The notes under the pieces were generated by a model, which saw nothing but the letters and a program-made list of their open reading frames with translations, was not told where the DNA came from and did no database searches. The position numbers and the translations under genes were made by a program. A DNA stretch of 64,000 nt from Jacaranda mimosifolia (taxonomy: Eukaryota > Streptophyta > Magnoliopsida > Lamiales > Bignoniaceae): positions 2,667,507-2,731,506 of the forward strand of contig CM032121.1 in NCBI GenBank assembly GCA_018894105.1. Reading direction: 5' to 3'. The stretch's first letter is position 1. The number at the start of each line of letters is the position of its first letter. Of the stretch, positions 12,107 to 23,079 are shown piece after piece.

Positions 12107-14456
12107 AAACCAACCCTCTTCCTCTCCTCTTCACCAGCTCCCTGACAGTACAACATGCACGGTGGGATGACCAGCGAACTACCAAGACGTTGAAGCTAAG
12201 AAATAAATCACGGCGGGTGGTGGTGGGTTTCTATCTTTTCAGCAACCAAACTTGATTCTGGGGTGTGGATTAGGTAGAGCTCAGCTGGATGAGCACTTTG
12301 GTAACCTTGCCTGGAAGTTTAGTGCGGCGGCAAAGGTAGAATCTGACAAAGACAGCACGACAGAGCAATGTAGTTTTAGGACTTTGGGGCGGTGTTTGAG
12401 GCTTTTCCCGGTGGCGAAACTCAAATTTGGTGGTGGCGTTGGGTTCAAAAGGCTGAAAGGCTTCTGGTGGTGGTAAGTTTGTGTATTTTCGGCGACGGCA
12501 GATGGCTGTGCTCCGGCAACCCTGGACCAGTTTCACCTTCTCGACGCGACGATTGCAATCGTGTAATCAATTTGTGGTTTTGATACTCCAGTGGCAAGCT
12601 TTGGCATTTGGATTTTGTTGTACCTTTAATACATATATGTTGCATATGTTGTACCTTTCCTAACTTAGCATTGTACCTTGCCTAGAATAGGAATTTGGGA
12701 AGAGATTATATGTTTATATATACGTATGTTGATCCCTATACAAGGAGTACGAAAAAGTGGACCTAAACTTATGCAAAATGCCAAAACTTGGATTTAAAAT
12801 AGTATTAAGGATTATATTATAAGATTAAATGGCATTTGATTAGGAATTGATTATGTAAGGATCAACCACATTATGGGAATTTGGATTATGACCTTGAAAT
12901 AAGAATGAGATACCGTATTAATCGATAAGTTAGTGATTCTAGATTATTAATGGCATAATTGTGATTAATAGGATTAAGTATGGATTTTGATTATAAATAT
13001 TACTTTCTTGGTTAGGTGACGAAGAAGTGGGTCCCACAAATCAGTAGACCGTAAATTTTAGTAGCTTTTTCTGAGATTACGGAGGTGAGGGTCTCCCACT
13101 TTGGGTTATTGCTTTGCATAACCCCTATGAGAGTTAATTTGCTTGATTACACCTGCTCGTAAATTGCTTGATTCGTACTTGTTGTACTTGACTCGTACTT
13201 GCTCTTTTATTAGAATCTGAATCAATCAGCACTTGCTCAATATCTGTTAGTGGCTTGTATACCCCTGTGAGGGTTAGTACTTGTTCACTCGTTCTTGTTT
13301 GTTCTGGCAACCAAAACTCCTGTCTGTCATGCCTGGTACTTGTCTTGATCGTACTTGTATGTTCTTGACTTAAATCGTTATTAGATGCCTTGCCGGCATA
13401 CTCGATTGTTTGTATCCTAATATCTAGCCAGTTGACTTATATGTACTTGCTTGTTGTTCACATATTGCCTCATCGGCAACTCTAATTGCTTGAATCGTAC
13501 TTGTTGTACTTGCTTGGAGATAGTACTTGGGCTAGTGCCAATCCTACATAGAATGATGGGATACTTGGGACACACCTTGCAATCCGCCTGGGTGTCCAGG
13601 ATACGCTATGCATTCCGCATAGGTATCCGCAATACGCTAAGCAGTCTGCTTAGATATCCGCAATGCGCCATACAGTTTTTATGGGCAATGCGCCACACAA
13701 TCCGTATAGGCACACCAATTGTATGCCAAGCTGTCACGCTGTGGAAGTACTTGCTTTATTGGTATAAGGTGATCTGATATACATATCTTAACTCGTTTTG
13801 TTGGAATACATATGCTATAAGGGTTTGCTTGCTCGTACTTGCTTCTTACTTGATTGTAATATATTCTTGGAGCAATAAGGCATGAGAGTTTCCTGTTTAT
13901 TGGTCTCAGTCTTGATTGAATCGTAACTGTACTTGTATTGCTTAATGACATTAAATCTGTTGAGATGTTCTTTCCTTAACAGGTTATATTATCGTTTGAT
14001 ATATTATCCCTCACTAAGTCCATTGGACTTACCCCCCATTTTTCATTACTTTTTGCAGACAGGCTGGCCTAAGAATGGAATGTTCTAACTTGAAGCATAG
14101 GAACATTTCTTTTGTAACAGTTGGGTGTCTTTTTGTATAGGGATTATTAGAATGCTATGTGGTAACATAGAGATGTTGAGATATGTCAGAGTTGACAGGG
14201 CCACCTTGAGCTTGTGTACATAATTTTGCTGAACGTCTAAGTTTGAACTTTGGCATGAATGTTAATGGTTGGTAGTATTATTTAAGTTGATATTTTTCCG
14301 CTGCTTTTGAAATTGTCATTTCTTTATATGACTTGGAATTGGAAAGAAAATTTTGGGCCTATTGTTTGTATTATAGGTTCAGAATTTAAGCTTGAAATGT
14401 ATTGATATCTCAGCTTTGGGTTACCCAGAGTGAGGTGTCACATTAGTGGTGTTACA
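12107..14456 (+). mobile_element. LTR, plus orientation, 5'-truncated
   Basis: It carries the same landmarks in forward orientation: GGTGACGAAGAAGTGGGTCC near 13,015, GGAGGTGAGGGTCTCCCAC near 13,081, CCTCACTAAGTCCATTGGAC near 14,010, and a GGTGTTACA terminus at 14,456. The part 12,120-12,560 is GC-rich with overlapping frames on both strands, which I regard as LTR sequence, not a gene. It holds a 31-base hairpin minisatellite (13,560-13,735). It is joined head-on to the minus LTR at about 12,100, and its end abuts a minus-strand polypurine tract where a primer-binding site would be expected. Confidence 0.65.
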
Positions 14457-16200
14457 CATTTCCCCCTTAAAAGAATCTAGTCCCCAGATTCTTATTTTAA
14501 CTAGATGAACTTCGATAATATCTATACACATAATATTCTGGTTCCTCATTGCCTCAATCACATGTTATCTCAATACTTAAGATATGCTCCATTTCAGTTT
14601 TGATGGGGTGCATGGTCTTACTTAAAAGATCATAAAACTATTATCGTAACAAACAACTAACAACATCACAAATTCACACTTACATACTATTTACATTAAG
14701 AATTCAAACTTAACATACTAGTTTTCATAATAAATCATACATTCCCAACAACTAGTTACAAGTTCACAAAACTAAACATATTAAATATAGCCACAAATGA
14801 TAAGTCTGCTGCTCCTTAGACTCTGTTTGGGTATAGGACCAAAATACGCAGTATCAGACTTTCCTTCAACATTCAGAACTTAGGTAGAACCTTTAACCAC
14901 CTATTTCTTTTTTCCTTTTTCCTGCTGGTGTTGGACCTTTCCTCTTGGAGCAGTCTTTTAGGAAGTGTTGGTTATTGCCACAGCCTATGCACCAACCCTA
15001 TTTTTTCCAACATCTAGACTTCTCATGGGTATGTGATCTACTGAATCGACATTGCTTTTGTGCCACTAATTGGACCTTCAGCCGTTTCCCATCTAGTTCA
15101 CTCTCTTTACTAGCAGTGATTTCCAATTCAGAAACTTTTCCTCGCTTGCCTTTCTTTTCATCGGTAGATACTTCAAGAGGTTCTTCTTCCACACATAAGG
15201 CTCTTGCTAAAGCTTCTTCAGAGTTAGACTGCTCGTAAGGCATAAGAATTTATCGTCTCTTCGATCTCAATCCCTTAACAAACTTCTTAGTTTTATACTC
15301 TTCTTTCCTCCATATCTGCAGTGTGTACCGCAACAATCGATAGAATCTTGCTTCATACTGCCACATGGTCATATCTTCTTGGGTAAGATTCTCAAACTCT
15401 TGTTTCTGGGCATCTCTTACTTCTCATGGTATGAATCTATCCATAAATTCCCACATAAAATTGTCCCAAGTATGAGAGACCTTCTTATATTCCCATTGTT
15501 GACTTACCAAGGTCCACCATTGACCTGTAGCTCCTTTTAACAGATGAATAGCAGATGTGAGTTTGAAGTCATCCGAGTAATCTATCATTTGGAATATATC
15601 TTCGATCTCCCTCATCTAAGCTTCTGCCTTTTGGTGGTCTGATTCACCCGTGAACATTGGGGGGTGGAACTTAAGGAAATGTGCCAAAGTCCCAGACTAT
15701 AGAGGTCCTTTTCTTATCTCGAGGCTATCTATCTGACCTTGTTGCTAGTGTGATTGTAGGAGTTGCTGATGCATTGCACTCATCGGCTTTATAACCTCTT
15801 TCCTTGATGTTGAATGCGCTCGTGGGTCTTGTGCCCGTTCTTCGACACTCCTCAGGCATTTTCATTTTGAGGTATCCTCTTCTAGATTTTCTTGACCAAG
15901 GGAATGCGTAGGAGTTAGTTTTGATGACGCCATTTGGTGGGTTGGAAATTTCTCATTAGTAAACCACACTTGCTTGCATCAATGAAACGGGCTGTTTTAT
16001 CAGTTTATATCTAGTCGCTATTAGTCCTTATTGCGCAAGGTTCAGGATATATATACACCCACAAAGCTTTCAGTATTCCACAATTCTAACAAAGATTCTA
16101 TCGCTCTTATTCTCTTTTCTTTCTCATTCCTCAATCCCAAGTAATTTAAAATTCTTAATAAGATTACTATAACTCAATCTAAATAATCATTCATTCATTT
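14457..16200 (-). mobile_element. Internal region of a gypsy-type element (polypurine tract plus gag)
   Basis: On the minus strand it ends with a polypurine tract (complement of TTTCCCCCTTAAAAGAATCT, 14,459-14,478) that closely resembles the gag-only element's tract at 54,363. It contains a broken gag. No pol (protease, reverse transcriptase, RNase H, integrase) and no primer-binding site can be seen. It grades at about 16,000-16,300 into another LTR piece. Confidence 0.65.
14950..15933 (-). pseudogene. gag pseudogene (Ty3/gypsy-type)
   Basis: Reading from a plausible start at 15,933 (MASSKLTPTH), the gag frame can be followed through several in-frame stops. Recognisable parts are a PPMFTGES-like stretch, the conserved core with AIHLLKGATGQWW near 15,530-15,570, W-DNF-EFMDRFIP (ending near 15,427), and a QEFENL-Q motif just after. 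These fit the retrotransposon gag capsid family (Pfam Retrotrans_gag type). Further on is a charged linker (14,998-15,243). At least four stop codons make it non-functional. In the element it would form the virus-like particle shell. Confidence 0.75.
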
Positions 16201-16309
16201 ATTCCCTGAATACATTCCTTCCCGCGATAATCCTTACTCACCATATATGACTTCCATAATTATTACTCACACAGTGTTGATTTCCAAAATAACTCTCTAC
16301 ATACCAAGT

Positions 16310-17117
16310 GCAATTTTTTTCCCAATTAGTCTTCTACTCATCAGATCAGCTTTCGTGTATGTGTCCCTCTCGATGAGACGCGAAAACTACCTATTCACCG
16401 CTGCTGTCGGAGATGGCCAACCACACCACCAAAAGATGCCTCTCAGCTTAACTAACCAAACCCCTCAATTAATTTTAGATTCAGATGTCAATTGGCCGAA
16501 AAACCGCAAGCCCACCACTAACGTCATAGCCATGTTTTCTTCCGATTCCATTGCCATTGGTGGTCCGCTCTGAAATCTAAAGCTACTAGCGTGCTCCATA
16601 AGCTGAGAGCTACAAAACCCACCACTCAGAACTTAGCTTCCGTCCCCGAAATGCCGCATCCATCAAGCTTCGTCATGGCTGAGCGTCGCCGGAGTTGATC
16701 GCCGTAGAGAGAGAATGGTGGTTTTGGTGGAGAAGAAGATGCAAATTTTGGGAGGGGGTGAAATTATAAATTTATTCTTTATAGAATTGATCTTTCTCTA
16801 TTCGTAGATTGACCCCATAAATTTTTGCCCAACTTCTAATTAAGTCCTCCCAAATATTGAGCATCTTCAATTTAGCCCCTAAACTTATTAGTACCTCAAT
16901 TCCACCCACTTGAGCCTAAATATTTCCATGCAAACCCCTAGAATAAGTAAATATGGTCTAATCAAGTCTTCTCAATTTGTAATTTGGCCCTAAAACTTTT
17001 AATTTCCAAGCAATTAAGTCCTTTTAATAAATTTTTCAAGTCCTAAAATTCGATCAACCAATATCTTTATTTTTAAACCCTTATTTTTCAAAAATACTGA
17101 ATTTTAGGTGTGTTATG
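16310..17117 (-). mobile_element. Truncated 3' LTR of the left gag-only element
   Basis: Matches the first ~900 bases of the right-arm 3' LTR (54,379-55,300) in reverse, including GGACCACCG and the TTGGCCGAAAAA region. It ends at 17,117 next to the polypurine tract (17,118-17,133). The terminal dinucleotide reads CA on the minus strand, the same variant seen at 54,379. The rest of this LTR is missing, replaced by the scrambled block to its left; the junction is not sharp to the eye. Confidence 0.75.
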
Positions 17118-17167
17118 CTCCTCTCCCTTAAAAGAATCTGGTCCATCCTCTCATCTGAGCAATCCTG

Positions 17168-18492
17168 CTACATGGTGTATGAACTTCTATTTGACAAACT
17201 ATAGTCTCGAGTTGCATATTTAATTTGAGGAAATGCGACAAGTATGAAAAAAATTTGCAGAAGACTAGGATCATATATGGCATTATCATAATTTCCAAAA
17301 TTAGAAATCATACCTTCTACCATCTCGTTAGGATCCAATGCTTTTTCTCCAGTCAAAGCGTAGGCAAGAGCCCTCATCCTTTGTTCCCCGCTAGCTCCTG
17401 CCACCTGCTTTCCTTTTCCTACAAGTGTTAGGCCTCTCCTACTAGGATAATCTTTCAAGAAATGTCGGTCACTTAAACAGCCCATGCATCTGCCTTGTTG
17501 TCTCCAACAATTTGACTCCTTATGGTTAAGTGATCCACAAAATTTGCACTGCATGTACGCTTTCTTGAGTTAAATTTACTATCTTGCCAGATTGAGGGGC
17601 TCATTGGCCAGTGCTTTCAACCTAGAGTCTCAGTTGTTTTCTTCCAGCATTACTTTGCCCATCAAGGTGCATCTTTTCCTTTCAACCCCTATCCTCAATT
17701 TTTCAGATCTCTTGTAGCTCTGACTCAAGTTGCACTGCCTTGCTCACTACTTTGTTGAAGTTCATCATATCACAAGTGGCCAGCTTCTTTCTAAGTTTCG
17801 GTGGCAACCCTTACACAAATCATTGGGTTTGTCGACCTTCATCATCCTATATACAGGGAGCATATTGTATCAGTTGGCTAAAAGCAGCCTCGTACTGACT
17901 TACAGATTGTGGCCACTGTACAAGGTCCGTAAAACTCTCTTTCTTTTGTTTGCTTTACCACCTCTGGCACATATTTATCATGAAGTCTTGGGTGAAATTC
18001 TCCTAAGTTCAATGGGTTCCTTCAGCCGTCCACCTTCGATCAATCATCTTCCACCAATTTTTGGCGAAACCTTCTAGAAAGAACGTGGCAAATCGAACCC
18101 TCTGCTTATCTGGATAATGCAGTGTCTCAAAAGTATTCTCTAAACTCTCAATCCATTTCTCGGCTCTTCAATCATCAGGGCCTCTTGAGAACTTTGAGGG
18201 ATCAAAACGAAGGAATCATTCCAACGCTCGATCTTCAGCCATCTCATTAACAACTTCTACTCTAGCACTTAGTTGTTGACCCTATTGCCTAAATTCCGGT
18301 CTCCTCTGATATACAGGGTTTGTTGGCTAATCCATTGAAGGGGTTTGTGAAACCTCTTCTTCTTGCATGGCTTGTGGGTAAGCAGGTGCCTCTCGTCTTG
18401 GAGCCTATCGATTAATGACCCATTGCTCGGGAAGTCCTCTCTGTTGTTCAGTTCTAGACAGAACAGGTGCACCGAAACTTCCTTACGATGCC
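17168..18492 (-). pseudogene. gag pseudogene of left gag-only element
   Basis: The start is probably at 18,492, as in the right-arm copy. Frames are broken by stops and shifts. The best-preserved part (17,168-17,554) has a zinc knuckle CKFCGSLNHKESNC (C-x2-C-x4-H-x4-C) about residues 3-16 of that frame. A second knuckle CMGC-x4-H-x4-Y follows, in which the last cysteine is tyrosine. In active elements gag forms the capsid and binds RNA through these knuckles. Without intact frames it cannot act, though the RNA could have been packaged by a relative's proteins. Confidence 0.8.
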
Positions 18493-18777
18493 ATCAATTC
18501 TACCAACTCTTCTAAGCTTCTAAGAATAAAAGAAAGAGAAGGGTTATACAAAATCAAATCAGACTCATAGACATACAAGTCTAATCATCCTATGATATAC
18601 GACAAGATCCCATAGACATCCTATAGTACGCAAACTCATTTTCCTAATATCAACTGATTAAATTTATCTTAATTCCCTAAATCACATAGAAGCTTCCCAA
18701 TACACAAAACACCTAAAATTCAAATTCAAACTAACTCTAAACAAAAGGGTAGTCACAAATCCCAATGATATCTAAAT

Positions 18778-19251
18778 TAGGGATGGCACCTGAGCGGGGC
18801 GGGGGCAGGGAGTTACTCCCCTATCCCCATCCCCGTCCCCGTCCCCGTCCCCGAGCCCTACTCATTCCCCCATCCCCGTCACCGATCCCCGTTATAGGGA
18901 ATTTTTTGCCCCTATCCCCATTCCCCGAACCCCCCACGGATCCCTGCAGGGATCCCCAAAATTAGTATTTTTTTTATTGTGTGTATACAATAGACTAAAA
19001 AATAAAGAATAACCTCTATGCCCATGATTAAAGCAACTCTAAGTTGTAATTTCAAGAACAATCAATATATTTTAATAAATTAATATATTTTATTTATTTA
19101 TGTTTTATGACTAATAAATTTTTATAAATTATATGAAATTACTAAAAAGTATAAAAAATAATATATATATACACACACACACATATATTAAGGGTATTTT
19201 AACGGGGGCGGGGACTATATACACGAATTGGGGATTATTTTGCCATCCCTA
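18778..19251. mobile_element. hAT-type MITE nested in left element
   Basis: Terminal inverted repeats TAGGGATGGCA and TGCCATCCCTA enclose 474 bases with strong G/C strand bias (repeated CCCCGT near 18,830-18,850). The flanking 8 bases are ATCTAAAT (18,770-18,777) and ACCTAAAT (19,252-19,259), a target-site duplication with one mismatch. Eight-base duplications and these ends fit the hAT superfamily. No transposase. The open frame inside is low-complexity. Confidence 0.85.
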
Positions 19252-19298
19252 ACCTAAATGTCTAGGTCATCGACAAACCTAAGCTCTGATACCACCTC

Positions 19299-22200
19299 TA
19301 TAGCACCCCGTCCCATGATAGCCCCTAAGCTGAAATGCTACTTTGATTCAATCTTAAATCTTAACTCATAATACAAGCATTAGGTCTGTTAAAAAAAAAA
19401 TTTCTTTCAAAAATTATCAGGGATAGCAGTAGATTTCATCTTAAACAAACCTCATCAAAATACCAAGTACATACCATCAGAGGTCTCATAACATTCAACA
19501 TAATATATCCATACTGCAGATATTTAATTCAAACCTAACATATCACAATCTTTCTTAATTAAAGCTTAACATTTCAAATGAACCCATACGCACATATGAA
19601 CACCTGTTCTATTACAAAACATATCTTCTCCAGTCCAAGCCAGGAATCCTTATCCATCACTTAGTCCTGTCTGAGAAAAGCAAGAATAAACGGAAGGGTA
19701 AGTCCAGAGGACTTAGTGAGGGATAAATTCAGTAATAATCAAAAGGCTCTGTCAAGAGAAAATAATTCAACAATTCATAACTAATAAAACAATGAGGTTA
19801 GAACATGAACATATCAACATATAAGCAGTAACAAATATAACAAGTATCAGAGTTTAACAAGTAGGACCTGGCTCGAGAGTTGCTACCGTCGGCTCAACAG
19901 CCTGATTATCTTGATTGATCCTATTTGGGAGGTATAGAACGTCTCAACCAATCACACTTCAGGAGGAATTACTATTGACTCGTTCGACCTTGGACAACAA
20001 CCCGATCCAGACCAAGAAATAGTCCAGCCTTATTGCTGCTCAAGTGGAGTACAAGCAATCGGAATGCAATCAGAACAACAAACCCGAGTCATATCCAGTT
20101 CAATGGTTCAAACTTAACATGCATATCAGGACAACCTTATACCAATCAAACAAAACTTACCTAAGTATGACAACCTAGTAGAAAACTAACCCAAGCATGA
20201 CAAATTGGTACAAAACTTACCCAAGCACAACAACCTGGTACAAAACTTACCCATATGTAGTTCAATAGATCAAACTTAACATGCATATCAAGAAATTACA
20301 GTCAGGATACATTTAGGCAAAACGGATCAGATTACAGGCAATCAGGATTGGATTACGAACATATCAGATTACTGAAAGTCAGGTAAAAAAAACTCACTTA
20401 ACAAAGGCAATTCAACATATTGTATCAAGATACGTACATCGGATGTTTTCCAGTTGAACTAAACTTACCTAAACGTGACCACCTGGTACAAACTTACCCA
20501 AGCATGACGACTTGGTGCAAACTTACCCAAGCATGATGACTTGGTACAAACTTACCCAGGCATAACAACTTGGTACATAACTTACACAGGCTTGACGGCT
20601 TGGTACATAACTTACAGGATACAGTCAAAGTAGAACATACCAGAATAACAAATACAACCAACATATCAGAACAGGACATGTATACAAGATGTTCCTTATT
20701 CCAATCAAACTAAACTTACCCAAGTGTGATAGCCTAGTACAAACTTACCCAAGCCTGACGACTTGGTACATAACTTACCCAAGCTTGACAGCTTGGTACA
20801 TAACTTACCTAAACTTGATGGCTTGGTACATTACTTACCCAAGCATGGCAACTTGAAATGTGGCAAAATGCCTTTAGATAACTAAATAGTAACTAATAAC
20901 AGAGCAGTCAGATAACAGAACGATCGAACAAAAGATAGTCAGATAAAGAACGATCAGATAATAGACAGACAGATAATAGAACTATCAAATAACGGATAGA
21001 CAGATAATAGACAGATAGATAACAGAACGATCAGACAATAGATAACAATCGAGATCTCAAGCAGTTTATTGATTTCAATAACACGATGTAGTCAATACAG
21101 AAACAGGAACCCTCACAGAGGTTTATCACAATAACAGATAAGTACAAGAAGTGTCAGGTTGACAGATCCTCATAGGGTTCAAAAATGAATATCTAATAAG
21201 GCATACAAAATAAGTACCAAAGCGGTAGACCCTCACCTTCGCAGTCTCGAAGAACTACAGTCACTAACTACTGGTCCGTGGGACCCACTTCTTCATCACT
21301 TGACTAAAATAGTATATTCACTGTCAAAATCTTGATTCGGCCTTAATAACTTCCAATAATTTCTATTATACCATCAACAATCAAAAATCACTAGTTAAAT
21401 CAATAGCTATTCACTTAATATGATAGTTTTAGGGTTGGCTAGACATAAACATTATGGAATCGTGCTAATCATGCATGTATCAAGAGCGAGATAATATCAG
21501 GTCTTTAATTCAATAATTAACCTTGCATTATTACACCAAATCAATAATAATGGTCCAATCATCTTTAATAATCCAATTTCCACTTGGGTCTTAAATCCAT
21601 GAAAGTAGGGTTTTATCACCTAATTAATCTAATTAACCAAGATTATTATGTAATATAACATAATTTTGTTCCACTGACTCATATAATTATATACATATCT
21701 CAATTTTCCCAATCAGATCGCGTATTCTTTCGTTGGTACAATGTATCGTTAGATTTGGAAAGCATATACATACAATTCAAACTCAATTCCCACTTTTACC
21801 CAATTTTCTCTTATCAGAGCCCTAGAATCATGATCAGCTTCTATGCATGTATCCCTCTCGATGAGACCAGTAAATTGTCTGTTTCCTCTGTTGCCGCTAT
21901 CGAAGATGGCCAACAACACCACCAAAAGATGCCTCTCAGCTCAACTAACTAAACCCCTCAATCAATTTTAGATTTAGACGTTAGTTGGCCGAAAAATCAC
22001 CAGCCTACTACCAACACTGCTGCCCTATTTTCTTTCATTTTCGTCGTTGCCGGTGGTCCGTTCTGAAATTTGAAGCTACTGGTGTTCCCCTTGAGCTGAG
22101 AGCAACAAAACCCACCACTCAGAACTCAACTTCCGTCATTGGAACACTGCACCCATCAAGCTCCGCCATGGATGGGTTTCGGACCTCCACATGTCCATAG

Positions 22201-22693
22201 TCTGCTGGTGCTTTCACGTTACATGTGGTATGGATGAAGTTCGAGGAGTGAGATGAGCAGTTTGGCTGGGTTAGTTTTTCTGTTCAGGGGGTCGTTAGAG
22301 GTGATCGCTATAGAGAGAGAATGGTGGTTTCGGTGGAAAAGAAGATGAAAATGGGGAGTGAAATTGAAAATTTATTATTCATAGAATTGACCTCCAAAAT
22401 TTATGCCCGGGTTCTAATTAAGTCATCCAAAATATTGAGCATCTTCAATTCAACCTAGACTTATTAGTGCCTCAATTTCACCCACTTGAACCAAAATATT
22501 TCCATGCAAACCCCCAGAATAATTAACTGCGGTCTAATCAAGTCTTCTCAATTTGCAATTCGGCCCCAAAACTTTTAATTTTCAAGCAATTAAGTCTTTT
22601 TAATAAATTTTTCAAGCCATGAAATCTGATCAACCAATATCTTTGTTTCTAAACCCTTATTTTTCAAAAATACCAAATTTTAGGGGTGTTACA
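19299..22693 (-). mobile_element. 5' LTR of left gag-only element
   Basis: A 3.4-kb LTR in minus orientation. It starts at 22,693 (TGTAACACCCC on the minus strand), flanked by ATATG (22,694-22,698), the left-arm equivalent of the CATAT target duplication. It ends at 19,299 next to the primer-binding site. A ~30-base hairpin minisatellite occupies about 20,155-20,860. The short frames inside are not genes. Confidence 0.85.
20155..20860 (-). repeat. LTR-internal ~30-bp hairpin minisatellite
   Basis: Degenerate units of the type ACTTACCCAAGC-x-TGAC-x-GCTTGGTAC recur in three clusters (about 20,155-20,275, 20,470-20,640 and 20,715-20,860). Most units contain an inverted CCAAGC...GCTTGG pair able to form a small hairpin. 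The cause of the repetitive peptide frames in this LTR. Confidence 0.8.
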
Positions 22694-22698
22694 ATATG

Positions 22699-23079
22699 AG
22701 CAAACTTGGAAAACAAAATTAAAAACTCAAAATATATTTCAAATATAATTTACTTGATGTATGCTCAGAGAAATATGTTTGACGACTTTAAATATAGATA
22801 ATTTTTATCTCGATAATCTTTCACAAAATGAATAAATGATCTAGATCATAATTATGCAAATGAATGTGATATGTGTTTTCAAAATTTTCATATCCTCCGA
22901 CGTAAATTATGGCTCTGACGTGTGAATGCCGACGGGTTTAGGGTTTTTAGTTTTGGTTTTTAGTTTCCAATTTCAAAGCTTTGGTTTATATTCAAATCAA
23001 GACCTTGAGGGGCTAACTTTTGAGCTGAAAATGTTGACAAAAAAAAAAGGCCAATTTTGAATTGGGGAATGGGTGTATA
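22699..23079. other. Low-copy stretch between LTR element and triplication
   Basis: Pairs with 48,460-48,825 in the right arm. AT-rich, no gene recognised. Confidence 0.55.

Larger units (their letters stand above)
17118..19298 (-). mobile_element. Internal region of left gag-only LTR element
   Basis: Bounded by a polypurine tract (17,118-17,133) and a primer-binding site (GCTCTGATACCA in the forward strand, 19,283-19,294, complementary to plant initiator tRNA-Met). It holds only a gag remnant and a nested hAT-type MITE, with no pol. About 2.2 kb, so with 3.4-kb LTRs this is a large non-autonomous derivative (LARD-like). Confidence 0.85.

Noticed and set aside
12252..12663. Overlapping frames on both strands as a gene
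   Set aside because: They lie in the GC-rich part of a truncated LTR with counterparts in other LTRs. Both-strand frames of similar length reflect high GC, not coding selection.
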